Below are positions 36,115 through 45,667 of a DNA stretch of 64,000 nucleotides, in pieces. Both the position numbers and the translations under genes were made by a program. Positions within the stretch are counted from its first letter, which is position 1. Each line of letters begins with the position of its first letter. Source of the stretch: Isoetes taiwanensis. Its lineage: Eukaryota > Streptophyta > Lycopodiopsida > Isoetales > Isoetaceae. Location: positions 20,845,513 to 20,909,512 of the forward strand of contig JAJEKV010000014.1 of assembly GCA_021234155.1 (NCBI GenBank), read 5' to 3'. The notes beneath the pieces are model-generated. The model was not told the DNA's origin. It saw only the letters and a list, made by a program, of their open reading frames with translations, and ran no database searches.

Positions 36115-37280
36115 ATGGCCCGAACCAAACAAATTGCCCGAATAGTAGTGCCAGACAACTTTGTCAGCGCCCAAGAGCGGGCTGCCCAACAGAAGGCAAG
36201 ACAGGCTCAGGAGCGAGCCGGGCGAGAGCAAGACCCAGATGCAAACCCTAATGCCCAAGAGGAGGATCAGGAGCATCAAGAGGAGGAGGAGGAAGGCGCC
36301 CAAGAAGTGGAGGAGCAGGAGAACCCTGGGAGCCAGGGAGATGGAGGCCAAAATGAGGAGGACGAGAGCGAGGAGATGACAGAAGAAATGGTGTGGAAGC
36401 TAGTAGAGATGGAGAAGAGGGGGAGGGAGAAGAGAGAACTCAAGAGGAAGAGGAAGGAAGAGAAGCTGGAGCGCAAGAGGAGAAAGGAAGAGCGCAAGAA
36501 GCGGCGAGAGGAGAAAGGAAAAGGTCCCGAGCTGCCCAAGAAACCCCGGCGAAAGACGAAGACAATGCCGGCCAAAGGAGTCGTAATAGCGGAGCGGGAG
36601 CCCGACAGGCCACCCTCACCCTTTGACACTGAGTCAGATGATGAGATAAGGGTCCCCCGCGCCCAGCTGAAGGCTCGGGACCTTCAAATGCAGGTGCCGA
36701 AGAGGAGGAGCCGGCAGCAGGAGCACCCCCTTACCCCAAATGGCCCTCGCCAAAGAAGCCGGCAGCGGATTCTAAGAAGCCCAAGCCAGCAAGGGAGTCA
36801 TACGTACTCAAGCACGAACAAGAGTACATAAAGAAGCTCAAGGAGTACAACCAGTACATGAAAATGTACGAGGAGTACTCAAGGTATTACGAGCAGCACA
36901 AAGTCACGTACGTGGAGGGAGGCAGGCCGTCCAAGAAGAACACCCTGAAGCCGCCCCTGGAAAGACCAGCACCATCAAAGAAGCCGATGAAGGGAAAGGC
37001 AGATTCTTACTTCGCGAGAGTTGCTCGGGAAATCTGCCATTTTCAGAGGAGCTACGGGTTGCTGATCCCACGAGCTGCCTTCGCGAGACTCACTCGCAAA
37101 ATTTTGCAAGAGTTTGGCAACACCAAGAGAGTAACAGATGACATGTTACTCGCACTACAGGAGGCAACAGAACAAATGATAGTTCAACACTTTGAAGACT
37201 CTTCCCTTCATGCAAAAAGAGTAACTTGTATGCCTAAAGATATGAAATTAGCTAGGTTTATTAAAAAGGAAGATTTGTAA
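36115..37280 (+). CDS. Histone H3-like protein encoded by the chromovirus (one frame-break)
   Basis: The ATG at 36115 (context aaacatggcc) opens MARTKQIAR, which is H3 residues 1-8 plus Met with a single change (Thr6 to Ile). A Glu/Gln-rich segment and a Lys/Arg/Glu-rich segment with NLS-like clusters follow. The first frame stays open to 36831, but the second frame (open 36627-37280) carries the continuing protein: a Pro/Lys-rich part, a Tyr-rich helix, and from 37026 a histone fold. That fold reads REICHFQRSYGLLI (H3 alpha-N), FARLTRKILQEF (alpha-1), LLALQEATEQMIVQHFED (alpha-2) and HAKRVTCMPKDMKLARFI (loop 2 to alpha-3). Loop 1 has the canonical H3 length, and three residues are missing before HAKRVT. 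The frame change lies between 36627 and about 36700, possibly at the C-run 36654-36658. Homology to H3 is firm; its role (chromatin, centromere or particle) is unknown. Confidence 0.9.
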
Positions 37281-37416
37281 ATACAGACTTTTTATAAATA
37301 CAAATTTATGTTTTTGTCATGTTAATGTGTAAAATTGTAAGTATCTAGATTGTATTAAGGATATCTACATTTGGAATTGCCAAATTTGGAGCAAAATTCA
37401 GTGTTTTTGGCCCCAC

Positions 37417-37886
37417 CCCTCACAGAGCCAGGACCCAATCCGAGATTTTCGGATTAGCCTCTTGCGCACTGTGTGAGTGGTCGACCATTGATCTTTGCCA
37501 AGACTTGGCCAAATATAGAAAATAAGGGCACAATCCGACTTAACTCGTAGAAATAAGTATGATTTGACCCTTAGATTGTAGAAATTGAGCCATCCTAAAC
37601 CCAAACAGAGTCCCATCCCTCACAGAGTGCGCCAGGACCCAATCTGAGATTTTTGGATTAGCCTCTCGCGCACTGTGTGAGTGGTCGACCCCTGAAGACT
37701 TGTCCAAATGAAGAAAGTAAGGGCACAATCCGACCTTAACTCGTTGAGATAACCAGGATTTGACCCTTAGTTTGCATGTTTTGAGTCATCCTCGACCCAA
37801 ATAGGGCCCCACCCCTCACAGACTGCCCAGGACCCAATCTGAGATTTTTGGATTAGCCTCTCGCGCACTGTGTGAGTGGTCAGACC
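37417..37886 (+). repeat. Array of three ~195-200-bp units with palindromic modules 3-5 (3' of the H3-like gene)
   Basis: The palindromic module recurs at 37417-37486, 37617-37690 and 37812-37886. The spacers are also related (agtaagggcacaatccgac, gatttgacccttag, gagtcatcct), so the whole unit repeats with a period of 195-200 bases. The arms of each module pair as ctcacagagtgcgc with gcgcactgtgtgag. Copy B has the same array at 53572-54043. The array separates the H3-like gene from gag. Confidence 0.88.
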
Positions 37887-38063
37887 AAAATTGACGCAAC
37901 TTACCCCAATTCTATCTAAATTAGATGAAATTTGTTGCAATAGGATCCTTAGAATGCACTCTTTAACTTAGTTTGCCTATGAATTGCATAGCAGCACCTT
38001 AGAATCATAGATATTCCCCAACCCAAAAATTTCCCAAAATTAGGATTTTGTCTATAAAGAAGT
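37887..38063 (+). promoter_or_regulatory. Putative gag leader/promoter segment, truncated
   Basis: The sequence up to gtctataaa (38050-38058) matches copy B to 54215, where it continues as a TATA-like tctataaatagg and an untranslated leader. In copy A the next base joins directly into gag, so any promoter here has lost its downstream part. Confidence 0.4.
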
Positions 38064-38893
38064 TTGCCAAACTATTTAAGCGCCATTACGTGCCAAGGGA
38101 ACACAAAGTGTCATATGATGCAGCAGTTCTACAGGTTGCAGCATGGCAATAAGATAGCCCAGAAGTACACCGAAGAGTTCATGAGGCTGAGGCTCTATGT
38201 GCCGAAATTAAGTGAAATACATGCAGTAGAGGGGTACATCGAAGGCTTGAATGAAGAAATCAGGAAGCTATAGTGAGAGCAATAAACCCCAAGACAGTGT
38301 GAGAGGCAGAGTCCAAGGCAGTGAGCTTACAAGGAACAGGACCTCGAGAGAGTGGGCCGAGGCATTAGTACTATCAGGACAAAGGGAAGGGTACAGGAAG
38401 CTACAGCCCAAGAGCAACAAGCCCGGCAGCTAGCAGACCTCAGTACAACGCAAATTCCGGGAAGCAAGGCAACGGAAATTTTGGCAAATAGGATAAGGAA
38501 CAGGTCAGCTTCAAGGAGCAAGGAGGTGGTTCAAACTATTCCAAGGCAGTAAAGCAGTTCTTATAGTCCATCTCCAAGGAGAAGAGGTAGGAATGTATTG
38601 AAAAGCAGTTGTGCTTCAGGTGTTTCCAGCTAGGACATCGGACACATAATTGCCCATTTGTGATGAACGCAGCGTTAACAGAGTTAGGATGGGAGACACC
38701 CACGGACGTCGACGAAGAAGATGCTCCCGACTACATCCAAGGTGAGTGCCACATCTTTGCTGCTATTGACTATGAGAATGCTGAGAGTCAGTACCAAGTC
38801 ATTTCGACGACTGGTAAGGCCCAAGCCAAGTCCTTCATAGTGTTGATAGACACAGGGAGTACTCACAATTTTGCCTCACCAAGGATGGTATAA
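38064..38893 (+). pseudogene. Truncated gag with CCHC zinc knuckle and start of protease
   Basis: A retrotransposon gag core is visible as FYRLQHGNKIAQKYTEEFMR and LSEIHAVEGYIEGLNEEIRK (38064-38273), ended by a TAG. The nucleocapsid-like knuckle is CFRCFQLGHRTHNC (C-x2-C-x4-H-x4-C, ~38612-38653). The aspartic protease motif VLIDTGSTHNFAS lies near 38840-38880 and is followed by a TAA where copy B has GAA. Gag packages the element RNA, and the protease cleaves the polyprotein. The N-terminal gag region is deleted relative to copy B. Confidence 0.82.
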
Positions 38894-38996
38894 ATGTTGA
38901 AGGTTCTTTTTTGAAGTCCAAGTCTAGGCCCATTGTGTTAGCAAGTGGGGGCACCCGATACACGCAGGAAGAGGATCAACTTCACATAGACTTGCC

Positions 38997-41285
38997 GTGA
39001 CTCAATGTTGGAATGGGAGCGCGGTGATGAACATCGGCAAGCGCGACTTGATCATAGGCATGGAATACCTTGGGCCGCTGGAGTCGCGGATTGATTGTGG
39101 GAACCAGAAAGTAACCTTAACAACGCCAGAAGGCAAGGTCATTGAGATAACAGGTAAAGAAGTCACCCCAATCATGCAATGCATGTCTAGTAAGAAGTTA
39201 CTTAGATGCTTAAAGGAGCAAGTGGCCTATGTCTTTAAACTCGAAGTTGACGAGCAAGAGACAGCGGAAGAGAAAGAGGCCAAAGCATTGAGCAAGCTCC
39301 CAAAGTCTATAGCAAAGTTGGTGAAGGAATTCCATGATTTGTTCCCAGATGAGATTAAGAAACTTCCACCTTACAAAGGAGTCGAGTGTGAAATAGCATT
39401 TGAGCCAGGAACTAAGCCAACAAGCAAGGCGCCCTACAGGATGTCAACCCAGGAGTTGACGGAATTGAAGAAGCAATTGCAGGAGTTGCTAGACCTAGGG
39501 TTTATAAGACCTAGTGTCTCTCCATTTGGAGCGCCAATACTCTTCGTGAAGAAGAAGGATGGAAGTCTTAGGATGTGCATTGACTATCGTCAATTGAACA
39601 AGCACACCGTCAAGAACAAATATGCTCTACCTCGATCAAATGATCTGATGGATCAGTTGCAGGGAGCAAAGGTCTTTTCCAAGATAGATTTGAGGTCAGG
39701 TTATCACCATATCAGAATCAAGGAAGAGGGCATCCATAAGTCTGCATTCAGGATGAGATATTGCCATTATGAGTTCATAGTGATGCCGTTTGGATTGTCA
39801 AATGCTCCAGCAAGCTTCATGAGGCTCATGAATGATGTTTTCTGCGAGTTCCTAGATGTTTTCATCATAGTTTTCTTTGATGACATTCTAGTCTACAGCA
39901 AATCCTTAGAGGAACATGCCCAACACTTGAGGAAGGTACTTGAAAAGTTGAGGAGGCATCAGCTTTTTGCAAAGCTATCCAAGTGCCACTTCGCAACATA
40001 AAGAGTGGAGTATTTGGGGCATGTAATCTCAGTGGAAGGGATCTCCACCGACCCTGCAAAGATTGAAGCGGTAATTGATTGGCCGGCACCAAAGAACACC
40101 CATGAAGCGAGAAGCTTCCTCGGCTTAGCAGGGTATTACAGGAAGTTCGTCAAGAACTTTGCAAAGGTGGCAGCTCCATTGACGGACCTCACCAAAGCAG
40201 GGAAGATAAAAGATTGGGCAAGTCATTGGCAAAAGAAGGCCCATGCAGCATTTGAGACGTTGAAGGAAGCTTTAACGACAGCGCCAGTCTTAGTCTTGCC
40301 AGACCCAGCCAAGGATAAGCTTGTAGCAACAGACGCTAGCAGGATAGCAACAGGTGCAGTACTCATGCAGGAGGAAAGGGTAGTCGCATATGACTCCAAG
40401 AAGATGAATGATGCAAAGCAGTGATACCCAACTCATGACCAAGAGCTCTTGGCCATTGTAAGAGCATTGCGAATCTGGAGACACTATTTGTTGGGAAGAA
40501 AGTTCCAACTAGACACAGATCACCAAAGTCTCCAATACATCTTCACGCAACCACTCCTGAATTTGAGACAAAGGAGGTGGATGGAGTTTCTTGAAGAGTA
40601 TGACTTCGAGATAGTCTACAAGCTAGGTAAGCTGAATGTAGTCGCAGATGCGCTCTCCAGGAAGCCTTTGAAGACAAGGACGCATTGCAATGCCATATCC
40701 ACCCTCACAAGTGAGTATGGCAAGAGGATCGAGGAAACGTTGCCATCTGACGACGACTTTAAAGAAGTGTGGGCAAACCTCTCCAAAGAGGCAAGAACAG
40801 ATAAGGAAAGGGAGGCCTTCAAGAACTATAAAAGGGAAGGAAACCTCCTATACCATAAGAACAAGTTGTGTGTACTGGAATCTTCGGGAGTAAGAAAATT
40901 AATTCTCAATTATACACACAATAGCCCCAAAACTGGCCATGCAGGGTTCATGAAGACATATTTCAAGATTAGAAGCAGCTACTTCTGGCCCGGCATGAAG
41001 AAGCAAATAGCAAGGTACATTCGTGAGTGCCAGATATGCCAGCAAACAAAAGCAGAGCAACTCCGAATCCCAGGAGCCTTGGAGCCGTTGCCAGTGCCAA
41101 ATGCTAAGTGGGAAGTCATAAGCATGGATTTCATTACAGGGCTCCCAAGAACAGCAAGAGGCAAGGATGCCCTGATGGTGGTGGTGGATAAGTTGTCGAA
41201 GATGGCACACTTCGTGCCGTGCAGGACAACGAACACAGCATTGGATATTGCCGTCCTAGACTCCACGGCATGCCGAGGGAGATAA
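38997..41285 (+). pseudogene. Pol: reverse transcriptase, RNase H and N-terminal integrase, with stops
   Basis: One frame, interrupted by TAA at 39999 and TGA at 40422, encodes Ty3/gypsy RT ([47 protein letters not shown], and [10 protein letters not shown] for the FxDD active site). RNase H ([27 protein letters not shown]) and the integrase zinc finger (H-x5-H ... C-x2-C in ECQICQQTK) with the first catalytic Asp (SMDFITGLP) follow. Relative to copy B, a 19-bp loss near 41260 moves the frame. Few lesions suggest a moderately young element. RT and RNase H make the DNA copy and integrase inserts it. Confidence 0.92.
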
Positions 41286-42208
41286 TCTCGGATAGGGATT
41301 CTAAATTTATGAGTGCATTTTGGCAGGACCTATTTACCACCATCCAGACGAAGCTTTATATGAGCACAACATATCATCCGCAAACAGATGGTCAGACGAA
41401 GCGAACCAATAGGATTATTGAAGATATGCTAAGGAATTATGTATGGAACAAACAATCTAAGTGGGAGGATTTCATCCACTTAGTAGAGTTCGCCTGCACC
41501 AGCACTAAGCAGGAGTCATCGCAGATGCCTCCTTTCATGATTAATTATGGGTATTAGTGTCTCACCCCAGATACTTGGCACAACCCAGTGTCAACAGTGG
41601 AAGTCTCCCAGCAGATGTTATCGGATATGCAGCAATTGGTGGAGGAGGTAAGAGGATACCTTCTAGCAGCGAGAAGTAGGCATAAAAGCGCAGCCGATAA
41701 GCATAGAACAGTAAGGGAATTTCAGGTGGGAGACAATGTGTGGTTGAAGATCAAGGTGAAGCAGGCCAAGCTCCGCATCGGCAATTGCAAGAAGCTTGCT
41801 CCAAGATGGGCTGGACCTTTCAGGATAACCAAAAGAGTAGGTACCCAATCCTACAAGTTGGACCTGCCAGCACATCTCAAAATCCATAGGGTCTTCCATG
41901 TAAGTCTCCTAAAGAGGCACACTCCTAATCCAGAGGAAGTATTGGAGACAATCGAGTTACTGGAAATGACGGACGACCAACTTGAAATCATCCCAAAGAT
42001 TCTTCTTGACAGGGACTATAAGAAGACAAGAAGATCCAAATTTCACCAATACCTAGTGAAATGGACGCATTTATCTGTGGAGGACGCTACGTGGGTACTA
42101 CAATCAGATTTGGAGAAGCAGTACCCCCAATTCATGGAGCAATGCAAGGGTCGGCTCGTCACCGAAGTAGTCGACATCGAACCGATAGGTGAGTGGAAGG
42201 TAGATTAA
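41219..42208 (+). pseudogene. Integrase core and C-terminus with chromodomain
   Basis: The second catalytic Asp is in ISDRDSKFMSAFWQDLF and the Glu in RTNRIIEDMLRNYVW. After a TAG at 41555 the frame goes on through the GPF-type C-terminal domain (FQVGDNVWLKI, PRWAGPFRITKRVGTQSYKL, FHVSLLKRH) into a chromodomain at ~41984-42113 (EIIPKILLDRDYKK, then QYLVKWTHLSVEDATWV). In chromoviruses this module can guide insertion to modified chromatin. The frame ends at 42208. Confidence 0.9.
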
Positions 42209-42902
42209 AAAGTCTACTTCCGTCTCACGGAAGTAGATGACCTTGAGAGATAAGAGGTCATTCAGGCATGCATTGATCGGAAAGCACCTCTAGTCAATGC
42301 CTACCATGAGAAGGACGCCACCCTTCACGCCCAAATACGGGAAGGACGCCACCCTTCACGCTAAAGGCAACTAAAGGTGTAGGCATGAGTGTCATCCTAG
42401 GCATGATAGGGCGTTGTCTCCACGGCCACGATGGAAGAAGCATCCTCTTCCTACGCCGGGAGATTAGTCTCATGTAAATTGTAATTAATGGGTGGTTCCC
42501 TAACAACCAACTTTATAATAATTTAATGAATACTGACGTAGTGTTGAACCACCAGGCCAATAGGAGAGTCTAGCGGCAGGAAGGTCGCACTGCGAAGACT
42601 TGCAACACATAATTTTGTTATGATGTGTTGTAAGGAAACGATGTGGAACCTTAATTAGAGAATTTTGGAACTATGTTTATAATAATGGTGTAAGCCATAA
42701 AATTTTGTGAATAATAGACGATAAAGCAAGAGGATGAAATAACCTCTTATCATAGTATAATATTAAACAAGGATGTGTTATGAATAATTAAAATATTACC
42801 TTGGGGTAATCATGTTGTAAAGTTATATGTATCAAATGTAATTGCAGGTTATGCAGGTTTTCAAGGTGGGGAGACGCGTGATGCTGAGGGCATCATCAAT
42901 CC
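42209..42902 (+). other. Chromovirus 3' untranslated region
   Basis: Non-coding sequence between the integrase stop and the polypurine tract. It contains a local direct repeat (gaaggacgccacccttcacg, twice near 42311-42360). It is conserved in copy B (60748-61446). Confidence 0.75.
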
Positions 42903-42914
42903 AAGGTGGGGAGA
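42903..42914 (+). other. Polypurine tract
   Basis: aaggtggggaga lies directly before the 3' LTR and would prime plus-strand DNA synthesis. An upstream copy of the same block (aaggtggggagac) occurs at 42864-42876. Confidence 0.85.
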
Positions 42915-42915
42915 T

Positions 42916-44408
42916 TGTGACGTTCCAGTATAATATACGCCCAAATATGTATATTATACTGCCACGTCGCACGTACTTGTCATCATGACAAGTACTAGCG
43001 AGACGTAAAGGGTTGCACCTAGGGGGCAACCTCGTATGTTGTGCATGTTTAATAAACATATACAACTATAAACCCCATGCCAAATGGCAAAACCCCATTT
43101 GGCCAATGTTAACCTAACCCTAAGGGTTTCTATATAAGGGCTTTCCCCTTAAACCCTAAACCCTTCTTCCTTTTCGCAATTAGGGTTTCCAAGAGCCCGT
43201 CCGGCCAAGCCAAGACCTTAGTTCGCATTGCCAGGCTCTGAAAAGCTGTCTTTGCACAACAATTCTCCCAGCAGCAGCAGTCTTCAGCAAGATCAGAGGC
43301 ATGGACGCATTCCGAGGATCTGGAGCAAGTCAGGCACCAGGTAAACAGTCATTCTGTTGTGCAAAGCCGCCTTTTGGTTTGGCAATAAGCTGGTTTAGCA
43401 TGTTAGTTCAGCCTTAGAGGCCTTATAGATCCTGAGATCATAAGCCCTAACAAAAGAACCTAACTTTGGATGTTTAGGTAGATAGATTAGATGGTATTCT
43501 ACATTCCAATTCTTTAATGATGAAGGTGTTCATTCTATGCTCTCCCGTGTATTGGGAAGGTGGGTAGAGACCCTAAAAGCCTCTGTAGCAGATGTTCCTA
43601 GATAGCCTCATTAATACCCAATTAATGCGGCCCGTGCACAAGAGACCGCCTTGTCCCATCACTGATTGATCCCTCTGGTGTGTAAAGCCTACCAGGGATC
43701 TTAGTGGGCTAGGCTTAATGGTTTGCCACTGAGTGGGGGCAAGGCATGAGCTCGACACCTTTGGGGTGATGCGTCACCTTTCATGGGGTTCAAGTCGAAT
43801 AAGGGCAGTGGCCCTCTAGCCGCCTGTGATGGGCATGCATGCCTCTGGAGGGGAGGTGACTCTCCTCCTGCCTCATCGGGACTGGGGAGATGCACCCAGC
43901 AGTAGCCCTCTTGGCTATGTACTCGGCAGGCTACGGTCCGGTCCCAACACTTGTCAACCTACTCTGCAAAGTGTGCACAGGAGGGGCGGTGGAGTGGACT
44001 ACCCAACAGCCATGTTCTTGTGCCAACCCAATCCATTGCCGTGAATTTGGTCTGCATTGACTTATGGAGACCCAAGCCGTCAGTCGATCCCCTATGAGTC
44101 TGAGCCCTGGGTAGGATCTCCCCATGTTGATGCTATTGATGTTATTGTACATGTTATGTTATGATGTATTCACCCTTCGAGATGAACTTATTGATGTATT
44201 GATGATTATGTGCTCATGTTTATTCACGCTTCCGCAGCTAGGACGGTCCCGAAGGAAGACGGGCAAATGACCCATCCACTCTTCCCTCACTGGTCCAGTT
44301 CATGGGATTGGTGTCAGGTGGATGGCCCCTTCTAGCTTGGCTACCAGGGGGATGAACTCCGCCTTCGGATACGATGGGAGCATCGTAGACGAAGTAGGGG
44401 ACGTCACA
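42916..44408 (+). repeat. 3' LTR of chromovirus copy A
   Basis: It matches the 5' LTR from TGTGACGTTCCAG to ACGTCACA. It lacks the ggttgtgggtggaggggct segment that both other LTRs have, so that loss postdates insertion. TATA box at 43131 and telo-boxes as in the 5' LTR. The bases after it (atcccggggg) are shared with the LTR at 62984. Confidence 0.93.
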
Positions 44409-45436
44409 ATCCCGGGGGATTCACCTTTGATCAGCGTATAACCCATGAGAGTTCAACGGAGGGGTGTTTTTTGGACCATTTGCGTACGTATACTTAGGGA
44501 TTAGAGGTGTTTTTAGGCACTGATTTGGAGCAATATCTATACACACAGGGGTCAAATTGCCTTTTAAAATTGCGTATACAACGGGGGTTTTTTGCTACCC
44601 TCCGAACGCAGATGCCATACCCCCCCTTATGTATAAGTGCACCCCCCGGGGTCACAATAACAGTACCAAGGGATTGACTGAGATATGTAGAGATGGGTAG
44701 TAAAGCTTATGTCAAGGCTAGTGCCGTCTGGCCCTTTCCCTTTTTTTTTTTGGGAACGATGAGAGCCAACAAGTTTATTAATCGGATATAAAAAGCACAA
44801 ATTTTACATGTCTCATCTAAATGTGAAGCACAAAAAGATGTCACAGGAGCATGAGCCTGGAGCACAATGTGTAGTATCCGATTAGTGATGTGCACGCCAC
44901 CGAAATTACTTTATTGGGTCCTCTCCCAACTATCCTGGAGCACAATGCGCAGTATCCGATTGGTGATGTGCATGCCACCGAGATTACTTTATTGGGTTCT
45001 CTCCCAACTATCTTAGATTGAATGCGACTCTGGGAGGCCTTGAACTCGAGACATATATATTTGTTATAGGATTAGTGTATTACCACTAGACCAAATGCTC
45101 AGGCGAGGCTTCCATTTTCATCTAACCCTCACCCAAGTCCCAAGGACGGGGTCAAATGTATCATTATGGATGAGGGATTTTGTGCTGGAGCTCATAACAG
45201 AGCCCGTAGTGTTACTCCCACATCTTGTCGACATCTGCCTGAGCACATTCCAGATAAGTAGGAAAGTAGCAATCCCAGGAGCAGGAGGTATAGAATCATC
45301 CATCCTATACTCTTATTTTTTTATTGAAGGAAAGATCTTTATTAATAATAAGTAATGGTACAAGAACCTATTTAGACCCCACAAGGGCCCAATAAAAAGT
45401 AATATCATAGAAATGGCTCTAGTAGACAGATGCGTA
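44409..45436. repeat. Right flank of copy A, duplicated at 62985-64000
   Basis: The sequence beyond the LTR is nearly identical to that beyond copy B, including a SINE and a LINE-like tail. The match continues to the end of the window. The chromovirus and its right flank therefore belong to one duplicated block. Confidence 0.9.
44741..45107 (-). mobile_element. tRNA-derived SINE with a LINE-type 3' tail
   Basis: On the minus strand the element starts near 45107. It has a pol III A box (gcatttggtctagtggtaat) and a B-box-like gagttcaaggcc. A body with a 77-bp direct duplication follows (tggagcacaatg...ctcccaactatc, twice between 44857 and 45010). The 3' part (gagacatgtaaaatttgtgc, attaataaacttgttggctc) ends in an A-run of about 11. 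That 3' part matches the LINE tail at 49980-50090. A second copy lies at 63324-63686. Confidence 0.75.
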
Positions 45437-45667
45437 GATGAAGCTCATATAACAGTCATCAAGCTAGCAGACTACCATTGAATGATGCCCTCATATTTTG
45501 ATCCAGGCTTAACCTCTTCTTTATCATTGCAAGAGTGTACAAGCCTCCCCTTTTAGTCTGCCCAGTACTAAGTAGGCATGGCATTCTTCCCATCTATTGA
45601 GAGTATTATGAGAGGCAATGACATTTGCCAAATGAAAGATCTTTGCCAAGACTTTTGCAGAGCGGGT
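45305..45667 (-). mobile_element. Retroelement 3' end of unidentified LINE/SINE family
   Basis: On the minus strand a non-coding sequence ends ttgggcccttgtggggtct, then attaataaagatctttcc and an A-rich stretch. A tail of this form suggests a 5'-truncated non-LTR element. No domain is preserved. It abuts the inverted LTR at 45668. Confidence 0.45.

Larger units (their letters stand above)
33725..44408 (+). mobile_element. Ty3/gypsy chromovirus carrying a histone H3-like gene (copy A)
   Basis: Order: 5' LTR, iMet-type PBS, palindromic modules, H3-like reading frame, three more palindromic modules, truncated gag, zinc knuckle, protease, reverse transcriptase, RNase H, integrase, chromodomain, polypurine tract, 3' LTR. 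The RT-before-integrase order and C-terminal chromodomain define a chromovirus. Gag is internally deleted relative to copy B (53326-62984), and pol has several stops, so this copy is not autonomous as sequenced. Element ends are set by matching TGTGACGT...ACGTCACA LTR termini. No 5-bp target duplication is seen. Confidence 0.92.

Noticed and set aside
36276-36629. Minus-strand open frame opposite the H3-like gene, very Ser/Leu rich
   Set aside because: It is the antisense shadow of Glu/Lys-rich codons in the H3-like frame.
36115-37280. H3-like gene considered as a CENH3
   Set aside because: Loop 1 has canonical H3 length and the MARTKQ start is typical of H3, not of CENH3. Three residues are missing before HAKRVT, which fits neither class, so only H3-like is claimed.
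37417-37886. Palindromic array considered as a CRISPR-like or centromeric satellite array
   Set aside because: There are only three units inside a retrotransposon, the spacers are related to one another, and the context is plant nuclear DNA.
45061-45107. Possible functional tRNA gene on the minus strand
   Set aside because: The A box is good but the B box is degenerate, no cloverleaf can be closed, and the sequence continues into a SINE body with an A-tail.
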